From positions 5,354,501 through 5,418,500 of the forward strand of contig NC_080559.1 in assembly GCF_030253575.1 (NCBI RefSeq): a stretch of 64,000 nt of DNA. The letters run 5' to 3'. The notes under the pieces were generated by a model, which was not told where the DNA came from, did not search any database, and worked only from the letters and a program-made list of their open reading frames with translations. The stretch is from Rhododendron vialii (taxonomy: Eukaryota; Streptophyta; Magnoliopsida; Ericales; Ericaceae). Made by a program: the position numbers and the translations under genes. Positions 11,201-23,449 of the stretch are shown one piece after another. Position 1 is the first letter of the stretch. Every line of letters begins with the position of its first letter.

Positions 11201-12228
11201 CTTTGGGAATCCCTTTACGAATCCAAGATCCCAATTGCAGCCTAAGGTTTCTAGTGCAAATTTTTGTTGAGTTTGACAATAGATGTGGCTCAGTGACTCA
11301 ATGTATCAACAGAATTTCCTGGCAATTTTTTTGTTACCACTTGCAGCCTGTGGTTACTGCCTGATGGTGGAGTATATGGGAATGGTTCAAACCTCAAAAA
11401 AGGTGTTTAAAATTTGCACATTTACAATTTACTGCAATGGTTTATACTAACACCACAATAAAACACAAATCTTCACAGCAGAACATGAAATCCTCACAAC
11501 CTATGTAGCACTGACACACAGATACATGACACCGACACTATGACACGAAAACGAAAATATTCAAAAATTGGAGGACACAACATGTTGGGAACTCGTTAAG
11601 AAAATATCTTGGAATTTTATTACAAATAATAAATTAACAATCAGTCTTTAGCACCAAGTGTTCGACTATGTTATGTGGCCTCCGGCATTAACAAACTTCA
11701 AGACCTAATAATAAACTACGCACATTCGTTTCTAACACAGAAGGTCTCATATGCACTTGTGTGCTGAAGATTTTGCCTTAATATACTGTTTTATTGTTGT
11801 ATCATCATGCCTTGTATTGGAATTCTTCACATTGAAGTATTGTCTGTGTGTTTTTCTGTGTTTCCAGGATCTACACTGGGATTCATGCTCTTAAGCCCAA
11901 ACCAAAGTCTAAAACGGGAGCTATTTCAGAGTCGACTACTGCCTTGAATGTTGACCAATCAAATAACTTGGTTCTTAGTGCTGACGAGAAGAATGCAGTG
12001 TCTGGTCCGCCTACATTGCCGTTGCCGTCGTCTATGGTTGCTTCTGCAACATTAACGAAAGGAGGGAGCGGGCAGGACCAGCAAACCTCAACAACTGAGA
12101 CAGGAGTTAGCGGCTCCGCACCCACACCATCAACACAGAAGAAAGAAGGTGGTGGTGGTGGTTCGGTCAAAGTTCAGGCGGACAAAAAGAAAATGGACGC
12201 GAGAAAGAAAAGTTTGAAGAGATTATGA
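8277..12228 (+). CDS. UBC22: Ubiquitin-conjugating enzyme E2 22 (UBE2S-like)
   Basis: Spliced CDS: 8277-8279, 9183-9327, 9408-9485, 9927-10039, 10237-10340, 11868-12228; 804 nt, 267 residues, all GT-AG introns in phase. Residues 3 to about 150 form a UBC fold. The HPN motif is at 84-86 and the catalytic cysteine at 94 within [13 protein letters not shown]. The tail is rich in Ser/Thr/Gly and ends in the basic stretch [14 protein letters not shown], as in Arabidopsis UBC22 and animal UBE2S. By family knowledge the enzyme takes ubiquitin from E1 and builds chains, mainly Lys11-linked, in the nucleus and cytosol, with roles in cell-cycle control. The start is unusual: ATG is the last codon of its exon and the next exon opens with Ala (ATNENLPP), matching the known N-terminus. 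The last intron (10341-11867) is the longest and holds a dispersed repeat. The gene is tail to tail with calmodulin. Confidence 0.95.
8712..8895. repeat. Tandem duplication of a GTGTCGG-family repeat
   Basis: A unit of about 85 bp occurs twice: AAAGCAATTCCCATATGTGT, then a CCTG-TTGTCCCTGG motif, then TTGGCATGTCTGACATGG, at about 8717-8792 and 8795-8870, followed by GTGTCGGTGCTTCATAG. Related words with GACACG, TGTCTGACATG and GTGTCGGTGCTACATAG recur at 11505-11560, 40390-40610, 41960-42080 and 56790-56885, so this is a dispersed repeat. It lies in the first coding intron of UBC22. Confidence 0.6.
11500..11580. repeat. GTGTCGG-family dispersed repeat fragment
   Basis: CTATGTAGCACTGACACACA and GACACCGACACTATGACACG match, in inverse orientation, the GTGTCGGTGCTACATAG words found at 8880 and 40580. 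The fragment sits in the last intron of UBC22 and carries no open frame. Confidence 0.45.
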
Positions 12229-14628
12229 AGCTCTGGTTTGTGGGTTCTTGTGGTTTGATCTTCACCATAAATTGTTGTGTATTGTCATGAATGAAGCAAT
12301 GGATTTGATTAGCTGGACATGGTTTCTGTCAAAACAATCATTTCCATCTAAGAACTTTCAGTTTAAACAACTTCTGTTTTGTTGCTCTCAATATTTTTTC
12401 ATTCTCTTATCTTACTTGTAAAATGGAGACATTCGGCCAATGAACCACGACACTCCCACAGGTTATTGCACCTGCGAAACTATGATACCAGAATTTGATT
12501 TTGGTTGACAAAATTTATAGGTCCTTTCATTGACAGTCCACTGAGTTGTGAACAAGGCGAAGAACTCTAGTACACTTTTACACATTTCAATACATTCTCA
12601 CACATTTTTATACACTTTTCACATATTTTAACACATTTTAAAATGTGATTGTTTTTAGCATTTTCTATTTATAAAAATTCTTGGATAAAACCGTTTCTTA
12701 TTTTTGAAGTATGGTTTTTCTTGGGAGGAGGATAATGAGGCTAAAAAAATACCTAATAAAACAGGGAAATGATTCTGCCACTCTCTTTTTTGTTAATGCT
12801 ATTCTTCTGTAAAAATACACTTGCAGGGGAGTGGCGCTAACAAATAAGGGAGTGGCCGTCATAAAAATCTGGATGGATAAAGTTCATTTTTTTTTTGCTC
12901 ATCAAAAAAAAGTTTCATTAAAGTGGATAAAGTTCATTTATCTTTTACCTTTTCTAATTGAGAAATTGAAGCAAAATAGGAGTACTATTTATTGGAAGAA
13001 AAACAAAGAAGTTGCAAGGTTGAACTTTAAGGGCCCGTTTGTTTGACAAGACTAATAGTTAATGAGTACAAATTCTCGTAGGACGTGTAGTCTCATGAGA
13101 CTGGTAGTGATGGAATCAATAATCCAACACTTCCATGATCATGTATGCTCCTTGAGTAATTGAATATTTCCCCCCAATGAACATCTTACTCTGCCCGAAT
13201 CTTTTTACCAGATACTCCATATTTGATTCTCTTGAATATATATAATCAACTTAATGCTCTTATTCATTCAAACAAACGGACCATGAAAGTATGAATCTGT
13301 TGAAGATAAGATAGTCCAACCCGAGTGCTGTAATTCATTTTCGAGCAGCACTTATTTAACTTAATAAAGCTTGTTCTATAGATCATTCGTCAGACAAACA
13401 AACCAAGTTTGAAGACATTTTGAAGCCAACTCCACTTGATAAAAATGTAGGCAAAAAGGGTTTAATTGCAAAACCCACCTACTACCATAAACAAAACTCC
13501 TAAGTATTCTGAGGGTGCTGTCAAAGACCGTTGCCCAATAATAAAAGCTATTCTAGAATAGAAATAGCAGAATGATCTTTCAAAAGACTTTTTCCCTGTC
13601 AGAATCTTTCTTTTCTGTTACACAGTAAAAGTGCAAATATGGTACCCATCACCTCCGCTGGGATTGGAATCTTGCAAAAGGCCTCCCATAGGTGGCTTTG
13701 GTACCTCGATGTCATCTCATTGCCACCTAGGGTCACAGCAAACCCCAATGAAAGGAACTGCTCACCGAACCGCATGAAACCTTTTGGCCGAATTGTAAAA
13801 GTTAAAGTTATTTGAGCTCAACAAAACCAGGAGTCCTCCTAGTTTTAACACCGTAGCAAGCTATAAAATAACTTTGGCAAGTTCTTTTCGACAACACGGA
13901 CTACCAACAATTAGGACTAGTAATCAGTATACAATAGTTACAATGGCGTCACACCACCTTTTAAATGGGTATTTTTTTAAAAGATACTCACCTTATTTGG
14001 TTCACAACTCAACTCATGTCATTTTCTTTTCTATACGTTTCTCAATGCATTTTTCTCTTTATCTCTCTCCACTTATTACCACTCATTATATCAAAAATAA
14101 CTTTCAAAAATGCAAACCAAATAAGGTGGCTATCTTGCTCTAAAAGCTGCATATTTCGCGAGAGCGCGAAGCAAAGTGAGGATTGAGAACGAGAACTCTT
14201 TACCCAGAACCAGTAGTGGGGCCTCACTTCCAACTCATCGGTCAACTCCTATCCATTAATCACTCCAAATAATTTTCCCACAACCATGTGAATAGGACAT
14301 GGGGAAAATATTACACATAAATTCTCATAAGTTCAGTTTAACAGATTGGGAAAAGAGAGAATAAAAAACAGCCAACAAGTCATAATAGACATTTTATAAG
14401 AACAGCGAGGAAGTTTTCACCAAGATGAGAATAACAGACCACTACATCCTTCAGAAGGTTTAATAATTCCAAAAACAGCCCTGATAATAAAACATTGACA
14501 AAAGGAAGCTAGAAATCCGTTACACTACTTAAAACCCTGTTCATTGTTTAGCCCATTACCCAGGACAGTTATAATCGTTCCGTTTCTTACCTTTTTGGTA
14601 CGAGGAGAAAAAGGGTGGTCGTCGGTCA
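12229..14628. other. Convergent spacer with 3' UTRs of UBC22 and calmodulin
   Basis: UBC22 ends at 12228 and the calmodulin stop lies at 14629 on the other strand. The spacer holds the two 3' UTRs (roughly 12229-12450 and 14290-14628), a run of similar ACACATTTTA words at 12570-12640, and a MITE-like element at 13031-13282. No exon of a further gene is visible. The open frames at 12831-13046 and 13874-14186 look like chance frames. Confidence 0.5.
13031..13282. mobile_element. MITE with GGGCCCGTTTGTTTGA ends
   Basis: The left end reads GGGCCCGTTTGTTTGA and the right end TCAAACAAACGGACC, an inverted repeat of about 15 bp. The interior is AT-rich and non-coding. The target-site duplication is not clear. 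GGNCC(T/C)GTTTG ends of this kind are common in plant hAT- and Harbinger-derived MITEs; the superfamily cannot be fixed here. Confidence 0.55.
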
Positions 14629-17233
<2,605 letters not shown>

Positions 17234-17395
17234 TTCTTTTCGCAAAAGTCCTGTCGTAAAACGAACAGATAGAGAAAGAGGGGAGAGAGAGAGAGGAGAG
17301 AGAGAAGACAAACACGCGGTTTGTTCTGGTTATGGGTGGGGGGCACTCGTTCTTCTTCTTCCTCCTCTTCCTCGAAAGTTGCGTTATATATTCGA
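17234..17395 (-). promoter_or_regulatory. Calmodulin 5' leader and TATA box
   Basis: On the minus strand the sequence CGAATATATAACGC (about 17380-17393) is a good TATA box about 150 bases upstream of the ATG at 17233. Between them lies a CT/GA-rich leader (17270-17360) like those of many highly expressed plant genes. The transcription start is probably near 17355. The positions are inferred from sequence pattern only. Confidence 0.6.
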
Positions 17396-17399
17396 GCTT

Positions 17400-18050
17400 C
17401 GAACGCGGGGAGACTTTCCGATCCTTCCGATTGGGATACGCGGACGTGATTGTCCTATTAAATCCGATGCAACCGTGATTACCGCTTTGCCCCTTCCTTT
17501 GCTTCTCTCCCCTTTTTTTAGTACTAATACTCCTACCAATTTTCTTCATGTCCAACATGCCCTTGTTCCTTCTCTTTCAACCCCATCTAGGGTGGTAATC
17601 GAGCAAAATAAGCCAAGCACGGTATGGTTTAGTCTTGGTTTGAACTCTATTACACCTGGTCAGGGTTGGCTTGAGCTTGAATTTTTTTTGAAATTAGTGT
17701 TCACCCTCGGCTAACATTTGAACATTTTGTGATTGTGATAAGCTTTGATTGACTCGTAAGTCGTGAAATGTGCAAATAAAGTCAAATGTGCAAATCAATC
17801 TCGAGCTTTCAAGTTTGAGTAAATCTCGTGAAGTTCCAAATAACAAAAGATGGGAAAAAAAAATTTGTACACTGTCTTGCCTTTCATTGTGTCCGTAGCT
17901 TTTCAACACTAAATAGGTAATTTTTGTATTCCATACTTAACTCATTTTATTTTTCACATATTGTATGAGATATGAGAAGTGAGAAGGATTTGAACCAATC
18001 GGTACTGGAATGCACACCGACAAGTGCCAAACTTTTTGATGAATCCCTAG
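17400..18050. other. Gene-free region upstream of calmodulin
   Basis: This is likely the calmodulin promoter. A weak block of GAGCAAAATAAGCCAAGC-style words at 17595-17830 hints at a decayed GAGCC-rich element. No exon is visible. Confidence 0.35.
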
Positions 18051-18051
18051 A

Positions 18052-18211
18052 CTCCGTTTGTTTCAGGGATCTGGATTTGAGTTTTGAGGCCGTTTTTACA
18101 AAATGGACTTAAAGTACTGTTTTGTTGTGGGTCAGGGTTATACACCACCTTAACTTTATATAATAATAAAAACGAGAGTGGGTCCTATTGTACTCGGGCA
18201 ATTTTGAGGGT

Positions 18212-18255
<44 letters not shown>

Positions 18256-18399
18256 TTTTTTTTTTGCAGAGGAACGTTGATTCTGGCATGCCACTGTTCA
18301 ACCACGTGACTGTTGTCCAAAAACAAACCCAGACCCATTGGAGAAACCGAACACCCAATGGGCTTTGAAACCAAATGCGGATCCCTGAAACGAACGGAA
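18052..18399. mobile_element. MITE with CTCCGTTTGTTTCAGGGATC ends, carrying (GA)n
   Basis: The left end reads CTCCGTTTGTTTCAGGGATC and the right end GATCCCTGAAACGAACGGA, giving a terminal inverted repeat of about 20 bp with few changes. The interior includes a (GA)n run at 18217-18253. Open frames across it are only repeats of Leu-Ser from the microsatellite. No transposase is present. Confidence 0.7.
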
Positions 18400-18581
18400 C
18401 ATTTTCATAACTCATTTGAAGAATTTTCTCAATCAGATACACAAGAGAATAAAAAATGTACTATGCAAAAGTTGTAAAGAAAAAAAGGTCAAATCTTGTA
18501 TCTTTTTATTTATCGGTTTTGCTATTGTCAGTTTAGTGGGCTGATGATAAACACGTTAGAAGACAAAAAAAAGCACTTAGG

Positions 18582-18815
18582 CCCCGTTCCGCTTTCTTTT
18601 TAAACATTTTTTTGCAAAAAGAATGTAATTTCAAGTTCAAATATAATGAAAATGAGGAATAATTTTTCAAATTTTTTTGCACCGTTTAAAAGATCTTAAT
18701 GAGATCTATCAAACAAGATCCATATTGATAGAAAAATTATTTGCGTAAACACAATTTTTGAGCTTGAAATTACTTTCATTTTCTAAATTTTTTTTCTTCA
18801 GAAAGCGGAACACCC
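18582..18815. mobile_element. Harbinger/Tourist-type MITE, family H1, best copy
   Basis: The left terminus is GGCCCCGTTCCGCTTTC and the right one GAAAGCGGAACACCCCC. Both are flanked by TTA, the trinucleotide duplication typical of PIF/Harbinger elements. The arms carry AGATCTTAATGAGATCTATC and ATCCATATTGATAGAAAAAT. Related copies or fragments lie at 5700-5890, 21418-21654, 53940-54120 and possibly 28685-28800. Confidence 0.7.
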
Positions 18816-19247
18816 CCTTATTTTGTGTACTTTATACACCCTTTATTACATATTCACATACTTACTATTATCAGCCAAATTGGCTGATTTTAGAATTGTC
18901 CTTTACTTATTTACCACCATATTTATGGATTGGTTCTCTGTTCATGAGCTCGTCGAGCCAAACACTTTATCACATGTGAGAGGAGCATTACAAATATCGG
19001 TTGCATTGAAATTTTTCTCAACGTCCTGCAATGACATTTCACACTTCCAGGAAAATAGTTCTTAAAATTAGAGCTGTTGAAAAAAGCCAAGGGCATAACT
19101 GTAACTTACATGATGGAAAAAAAGACCGAAAATACAAATTTTGGGAGGAGAGAAAAGATACACGAAGTAGCACGGTAAGACACACGACAACTACTATGGT
19201 AAAGAAAGAGGATCCTCTCCATCTGAAGATCTTGACCATATTTTCTA

Positions 19248-19372
19248 GGGAAATGATATTGGCACTCCAAAAATTGATGCAGACACTTCAAAAAACAAAA
19301 GAAAGTGGCTTTGGAGTTACACTGATTTTGGAGTACCTGCATCAATTTTTGGAGTGCCAATATCATTTCCCT
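19248..19372. mobile_element. 125-bp MITE with near-perfect hairpin and 8-bp target duplication
   Basis: The arms start GGGAAATGATATTGGCACTC and end with the reverse complement. About 36 bp pair almost without mismatch (through CCAAAAATTGATGCA). ATTTTCTA occurs directly on both sides (19240-19247 and 19373-19380), which fits an 8-bp target-site duplication as made by hAT elements. The loop of about 45 bp is not repetitive. A transcript through it would fold into a strong hairpin. Confidence 0.8.
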
Positions 19373-19435
19373 ATTTTCTAAACCGTATTTAAATCTAAAA
19401 CTATTCCAAGAAATGAGCCATACAAATAATCATAT

Positions 19436-19564
19436 GGTGCGTACGAACTGAATCGGAATACTATTACCAAAAAAAAGTAGTAATTGTATTCTAGATATCA
19501 TAACCGGGATACTATTACCATTACCTTTTTTGGTAATGGTATCTTGATTCAGCTCGTGCGCACC
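19436..19564. mobile_element. 129-bp fold-back MITE
   Basis: GGTGCGTACGAACTGAATCG and ATACTATTACCAAAAAA on the left mirror TTTTTTGGTAATGGTATCTT and GATTCAGCTCGTGCGCACC on the right. The arms are about 38 bp and the centre is AT-rich. No clear target-site duplication was seen. It lies 63 bp from the hairpin MITE at 19248-19372, so two independent insertions sit side by side. Confidence 0.65.
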
Positions 19565-19599
19565 TCAGACTTATATTTTGAGGTGGATAATTCTGTTTC

Positions 19600-20150
19600 A
19601 ATGATTCAATTTATTTTGTGAAAAATAAACTCTTTCAATAATCAATAGACATAATTTATTAAACAATTTAATGTTCTTGACAAGTTCTTAAAGATTGACG
19701 ATTTTAATTATCAAAAACTAGTCAGAAAATGACCTGCAAATGCCACGAAGAGGCTGGGTTCAGGACCGGAGACTATCCAATCCATATCACAAGAGATAAT
19801 CACTTTCTTTGGTGGAGTTTTTAGAAATTTATTTTTGAGAGTTGGAGTGATAATAAGTGGAGAGATAAAGAGAAAAATTTATTGAAAATTGTGCCGAGAG
19901 TTGAAAGTTACTCTCAAACTGTGCCGTTTGAATTTTGACTGCACTGTCGAGAGTGAGCAATTAATGAAAATCTCTACGGTCGAAAAATATTTTCATTAGT
20001 TAAGAACATTTCCACCAAAATGAACGATTGATAAGCGATTACTTTCTGCAATCCGATTATTGACCGGAGAGAAGCCGATTCCCTCATATAAAAAACCGCG
20101 CGCAGTCGCCACGTGGATGTTTTTAGCCCGGTTGGTTGGTCCAGATCCAC
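19600..20150. other. Gene-free stretch
   Basis: AT-rich sequence without a supportable exon. A block at 19800-19960 has GGAGTGATAATAAGTGGAGAG motifs that resemble, in inverse form, CTCTCCACTCATTATC words near 45130 and TCTCTCCACTTATTACCAC near 14065, so a dispersed repeat is likely. Confidence 0.35.
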
Positions 20151-20204
20151 TCAGCCCACAGAATAACAATATCCATTTTACTCCGGTCCTCCTTTATTTT
20201 AAAT

Positions 20205-20400
20205 GTGTTTGGACGGTCCAGATTTTAAATAAACTATTCACGCGAATAGTTTATTTATTTATTGAGCAAATCTGGACCGTCTATTACAACAATGGATTTG
20301 TAGCGATCGGTTGTGCCAACAGTTTTGCAAATCTGGACCGTCCATTACAATAATGGATGCATAGAGATCGGTTGTGCCAACAGTTTTGCACAACCGTTGT
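20205..20400. repeat. Palindrome plus direct duplication of TCTGGACCGTC units
   Basis: GGACGGTCCAGATTT (about 20210) faces AAATCTGGACCGTC (about 20268) across TAAACTATTCACGCGAATAG, forming a hairpin of about 75 bp. The right arm then continues into a unit of about 64 bp (AATCTGGACCGTC, ATTACAA-AATGGAT, GATCGGTTGTGCCAACAG) that is immediately repeated at about 20330-20395. GGACGGTCCAGAT words are seen in many plant MITEs. No protein is encoded. Confidence 0.65.
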
Positions 20401-21417
20401 GCGTGTAATATTTTTGTTAAAAAAAAAAAAAAGGTAAAAATTCTATTCGGGGGCGGTGGTGGGGTCTACTGGGGAAGTCGTTCTTATCTCTCTCTCTCCC
20501 TCAACCTTTGGATTCTTTTCGTCGAACGCGGTTACGCGGTTCGAACGCGGTGTTTTGCGTTGACTAAAAGGGGAAAAGAGGTTCTCCCACGTCATCACTC
20601 CGTCGCCATCGCACTATTCTCAGGCGGCTGTATCCAATCTCTCCCCCTACCCTATTTGACTTTTTTTAAAAAGAATTTGATGACGCGATAGATATTCAGT
20701 TCAGCTTGCGTGCATTTCTACTAATTTTAAAATTATGAAGTTAACAATCGGACAAATCATCTAGTGGTCCCAATGATTGGAGTGTTTGATTTCTGTTCGA
20801 GAACGATAAATACTTATTAATTTTTTCATATTGTACCTATTTTCCCAAACTTTTTGGGGTTAATAATTCAAATTCTTGAATTTCTATCACGCCCCATTTG
20901 TCCAAAGGATATGTTTTAGAGGGATATAAATATAATATATGAGCAGATATGATATAAGGATGGATATTCATTTCGAAATTAGGAAAAATTTAATTAAAAT
21001 GAATAACAAGACGAATAAAAGGATGACGTATAAATAAAGAGAGAAAAAAAATGTACAAACACTTATTAACTTTTTCATGCATATCATCTAAGCTAAAATA
21101 TTGTGCCCCGCGGATACAAACATGCATGTTGTCTTTTCTATATCACCATCGGTGGTAGCCTAGATGACAAAGCCTTCTTCATTCCAGTCTTGCCAGTGGC
21201 AAGAGATTGGGGAATTTGTGTCTTTGCCATCCTGTACTTAGGTGGTGTTGTGGTGACGGTCTGTCTTCATGATTATGGCTTGAACTGGACATTTCACAGC
21301 GGGTAAAGAGCCCTTATGGTCACGCCCAAGGGGGTTGTTACGTTGGTCATTCCCTCCCATCCTTTTCGTTAATAATAAAAAAAGAGTGTCAATTCTATTT
21401 GAAACTGAGACTCTGCT
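20400..21417. other. Gene-free stretch with CT-rich patch
   Basis: The segment 20440-20640 is GC-richer with a CT run, like a plant promoter or leader, but no gene follows it on either strand. The open frame at 21103-21306 has no recognisable domain or flanking splice structure. The rest is AT-rich and unremarkable. Confidence 0.35.
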
Positions 21418-21654
21418 GCCGTTCCGGATGAGCAGTATAAAGAACTTTAGGAAAATGAAGGTTTTTTGAACTCACATATTATGAAAATGAGAAATATTTT
21501 TTCGGATTTTTTTGCATTGTTTAAAAGATCTCAATGAGATCTATTAAACTAGATCCATATTGATAGAAAAATTATGTATATACACACATGATTTTTGAGC
21601 TTGAAAAACCTTCATTTTCCTAAAGTTCCTTTTGCTGTTCATCCGGAACACCCC
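21418..21654. mobile_element. Harbinger-type MITE, family H1, second copy
   Basis: Left end CCGTTCCGGATGAGCAGTATAAAGAACTTTAGG faces right end CCTAAAGTTCCTTTTGCTGTTCATCCGGAACACCCCC. The core has AAAAGATCTCAATGAGATCT and ATCCATATTGATAGAAAAAT as in the copy at 18582. The terminal words differ somewhat from that copy, so it belongs to a subfamily. Confidence 0.65.
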
Positions 21655-22135
21655 CACTCACTTGTCTCAAATATTGAGATGCCATAAACCGGTTGTCAAG
21701 CTTGGACCCTTCTGGTAAGAGATCGAGAAAGACTTGTGTTCGCTTTGAGGTTTTAGAACCAACTCTTCTTTCTGTGCAAGATTCCTAAAGTTGTTTCTAC
21801 CTATCTATCTTCACTCATTACCCAAAAAGTTTCCTCAAAATCTAAACCGAAAACAAGTCTTAAGTTGAAGAAAATGAGTTTGTTACATATAAAAATAAAA
21901 AATGCTCAAGTGACTATAGAATCTACATGTAACTTAAACAACAATTACGATCAAGGCTGACCCGACGTTGAAGGACCATGCTAGTCCAGCCGTCGTGTAC
22001 TCGCAAGCACACAGATCACATAGGAGTGAGGGAACTCACATTATATAACTCTTATAAAAACTGGATAACCTAAAGGGATTGGACCCTAATCTAGTTAACA
22101 AAGTTAGTAATTTTGTTCTCTAACTAAGAGCAAGT

Positions 22136-22677
22136 AGGGCTGCAAACGAACCGAGTCGCTCGCAGCTTGGCTCGTTAGTGACTCGTTCAAGCTCGGCTCA
22201 GAAGTTAAACGAACGAGCTTCAGCCGATTTTTTCAACTCGTTTTGTAAACGAGCCGAGCTCGAGCTAGGATTAGCTCGGCTCGAGTCGGCTTGCGAGCTG
22301 GGGTATATATACTTAAGTTTAGGATTTTTATTGTTATTTCATAATTTGTTCTTTCCGTTTTTACTTTCTAGTCAACTAAAGGAAGCGAGAGCACACGCAC
22401 ATTTGTACTCCCCCTCTCCATAGGAAAATAAAAGATATATATATCTTCACAATCAAAATATTTTTGGTTGTATTAGGCCTATGCGAGAATATATATACAT
22501 TTTTCGTTGGTTCGTTAAGGCTCGTGAACAAGCTCGAGCTCTAGTCAAGCCAAGGCCTGCTCGGCTCGAGCTCGACTAGTTAACTTTTCACTGAGCTCGA
22601 GCTTGAGTTTGTTAAAAACTTAATAAACAAACTTGAACACTATAAAACTTGGCTCGACTTGGCTCGTTTGCAGCCCT
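22136..22677. mobile_element. GAGCCGAGC-family MITE with 10-bp target duplication
   Basis: The termini are AGGGCTGCAAACGAACCGAG and CTCGTTTGCAGCCCT. AAGAGCAAGT stands directly outside both ends (22126-22135 and 22678-22687). A 10-bp duplication points to a Mutator-like mechanism. The arms consist of GAGCTCGAGCTCGG-type words that are nearly self-complementary, around a non-repetitive AT-rich centre. No transposase is encoded. Family members at 29434-29631 and 36546-37205 also show duplications of about 10 bp. Confidence 0.8.
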
Positions 22678-22679
22678 AA

Positions 22680-22785
22680 GAGCAAGTGCATGCACCAGAC
22701 TTAAACAAATGAGACTTTTACCTATTATGGATTAGTTAAGAGCAAGTGCACCATACTTAACAAGTGAGACTTTAAGCTATTCTGG
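22680..22785. repeat. Imperfect tandem pair AAGAGCAAGTGCA...GAGACTTT
   Basis: TTAAGAGCAAGTGCA, CAGACTTAAACAAATGAGACTTTT and then TTAAGAGCAAGTGCA, CATACTTAACAAGTGAGACTTTAAG follow each other over about 105 bp. The GAGCC-family element at 22136 was inserted within an AAGAGCAAGT copy of this unit. Confidence 0.55.
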
Positions 22786-22787
22786 AT

Positions 22788-23181
22788 AGTTGCGGTTGCG
22801 TTCTTATGAACTTAACTTAAATCTGAGAATTTTGTCTTTATTTGAATTTTTTTTGCAGTTGTTAGTTTTACGCTAAACTTTTGTCGGTTATTGATTCGTC
22901 TCGATAAGAGGAATTGGAAAAGTAAATTTTTTTTTAAACTTTTACCCAAGTATTTTGAAAAATAACTGTTTTTTTGCCAAAAAAAAAAAACGTTTTGGCC
23001 TAAAAAGTGGTTATTTCTCAAAATATTTGACTAAAAGTAAATTTTTTTTACTTTTTCGATTCCTTTTGTTGAGACGAATCAATAACCCACAAAAATTTAG
23101 CGCAAAACTAACAAATGCAAAAAAAAATTAAATAAAAACAATTTTCAAATTTAAGTTAAATTCATAAAGACGCAGCCAATA
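22788..23181. mobile_element. Fold-back MITE, family FB-A copy 2
   Basis: The left arm (GTTGCGGTTGCGTTCTTATG, AACTTAACTTAAAT, TTGTTAGTTTTACGCTAAAC, TTGATTCGTCTCGATAAGAG) is mirrored on the right (CTTTTGTTGAGACGAATCAA, TTTAGCGCAAAACTAACAAA, TTTAAGTTAAATTCATAAAG, ACGCAGCC). The arms are about 180 bp each. Inner words agree with the copy at 2295-2638, so both belong to one family. Confidence 0.7.
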
Positions 23182-23449
23182 GCTACGGGAGGGCTTTCCA
23201 GCGGACTCAACAATGCATGGGGAGAAGAACATTCTCTCTGTCTCTCTCCATAAAGTAAAAATGAAAAGAGTATTGTTGAAGTATTAATGTTACGACAATG
23301 ACTAGCAAAAGTGATAAAAGTGAAATCATTTTGACTAGTTTATTTTACCCAAATAAAAGAGGAGAATTCACAACCCTAATAAATGTGTTAAAAGGCTAGT
23401 GGAAAGAATGTACTTCTTGATTCTTATTTTCTCACACACAGTACTCAAC

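Noticed and set aside
18109-18442. Three overlapping minus-strand Leu-Ser-rich frames
   Set aside because: They come from the (GA)n run inside a MITE.
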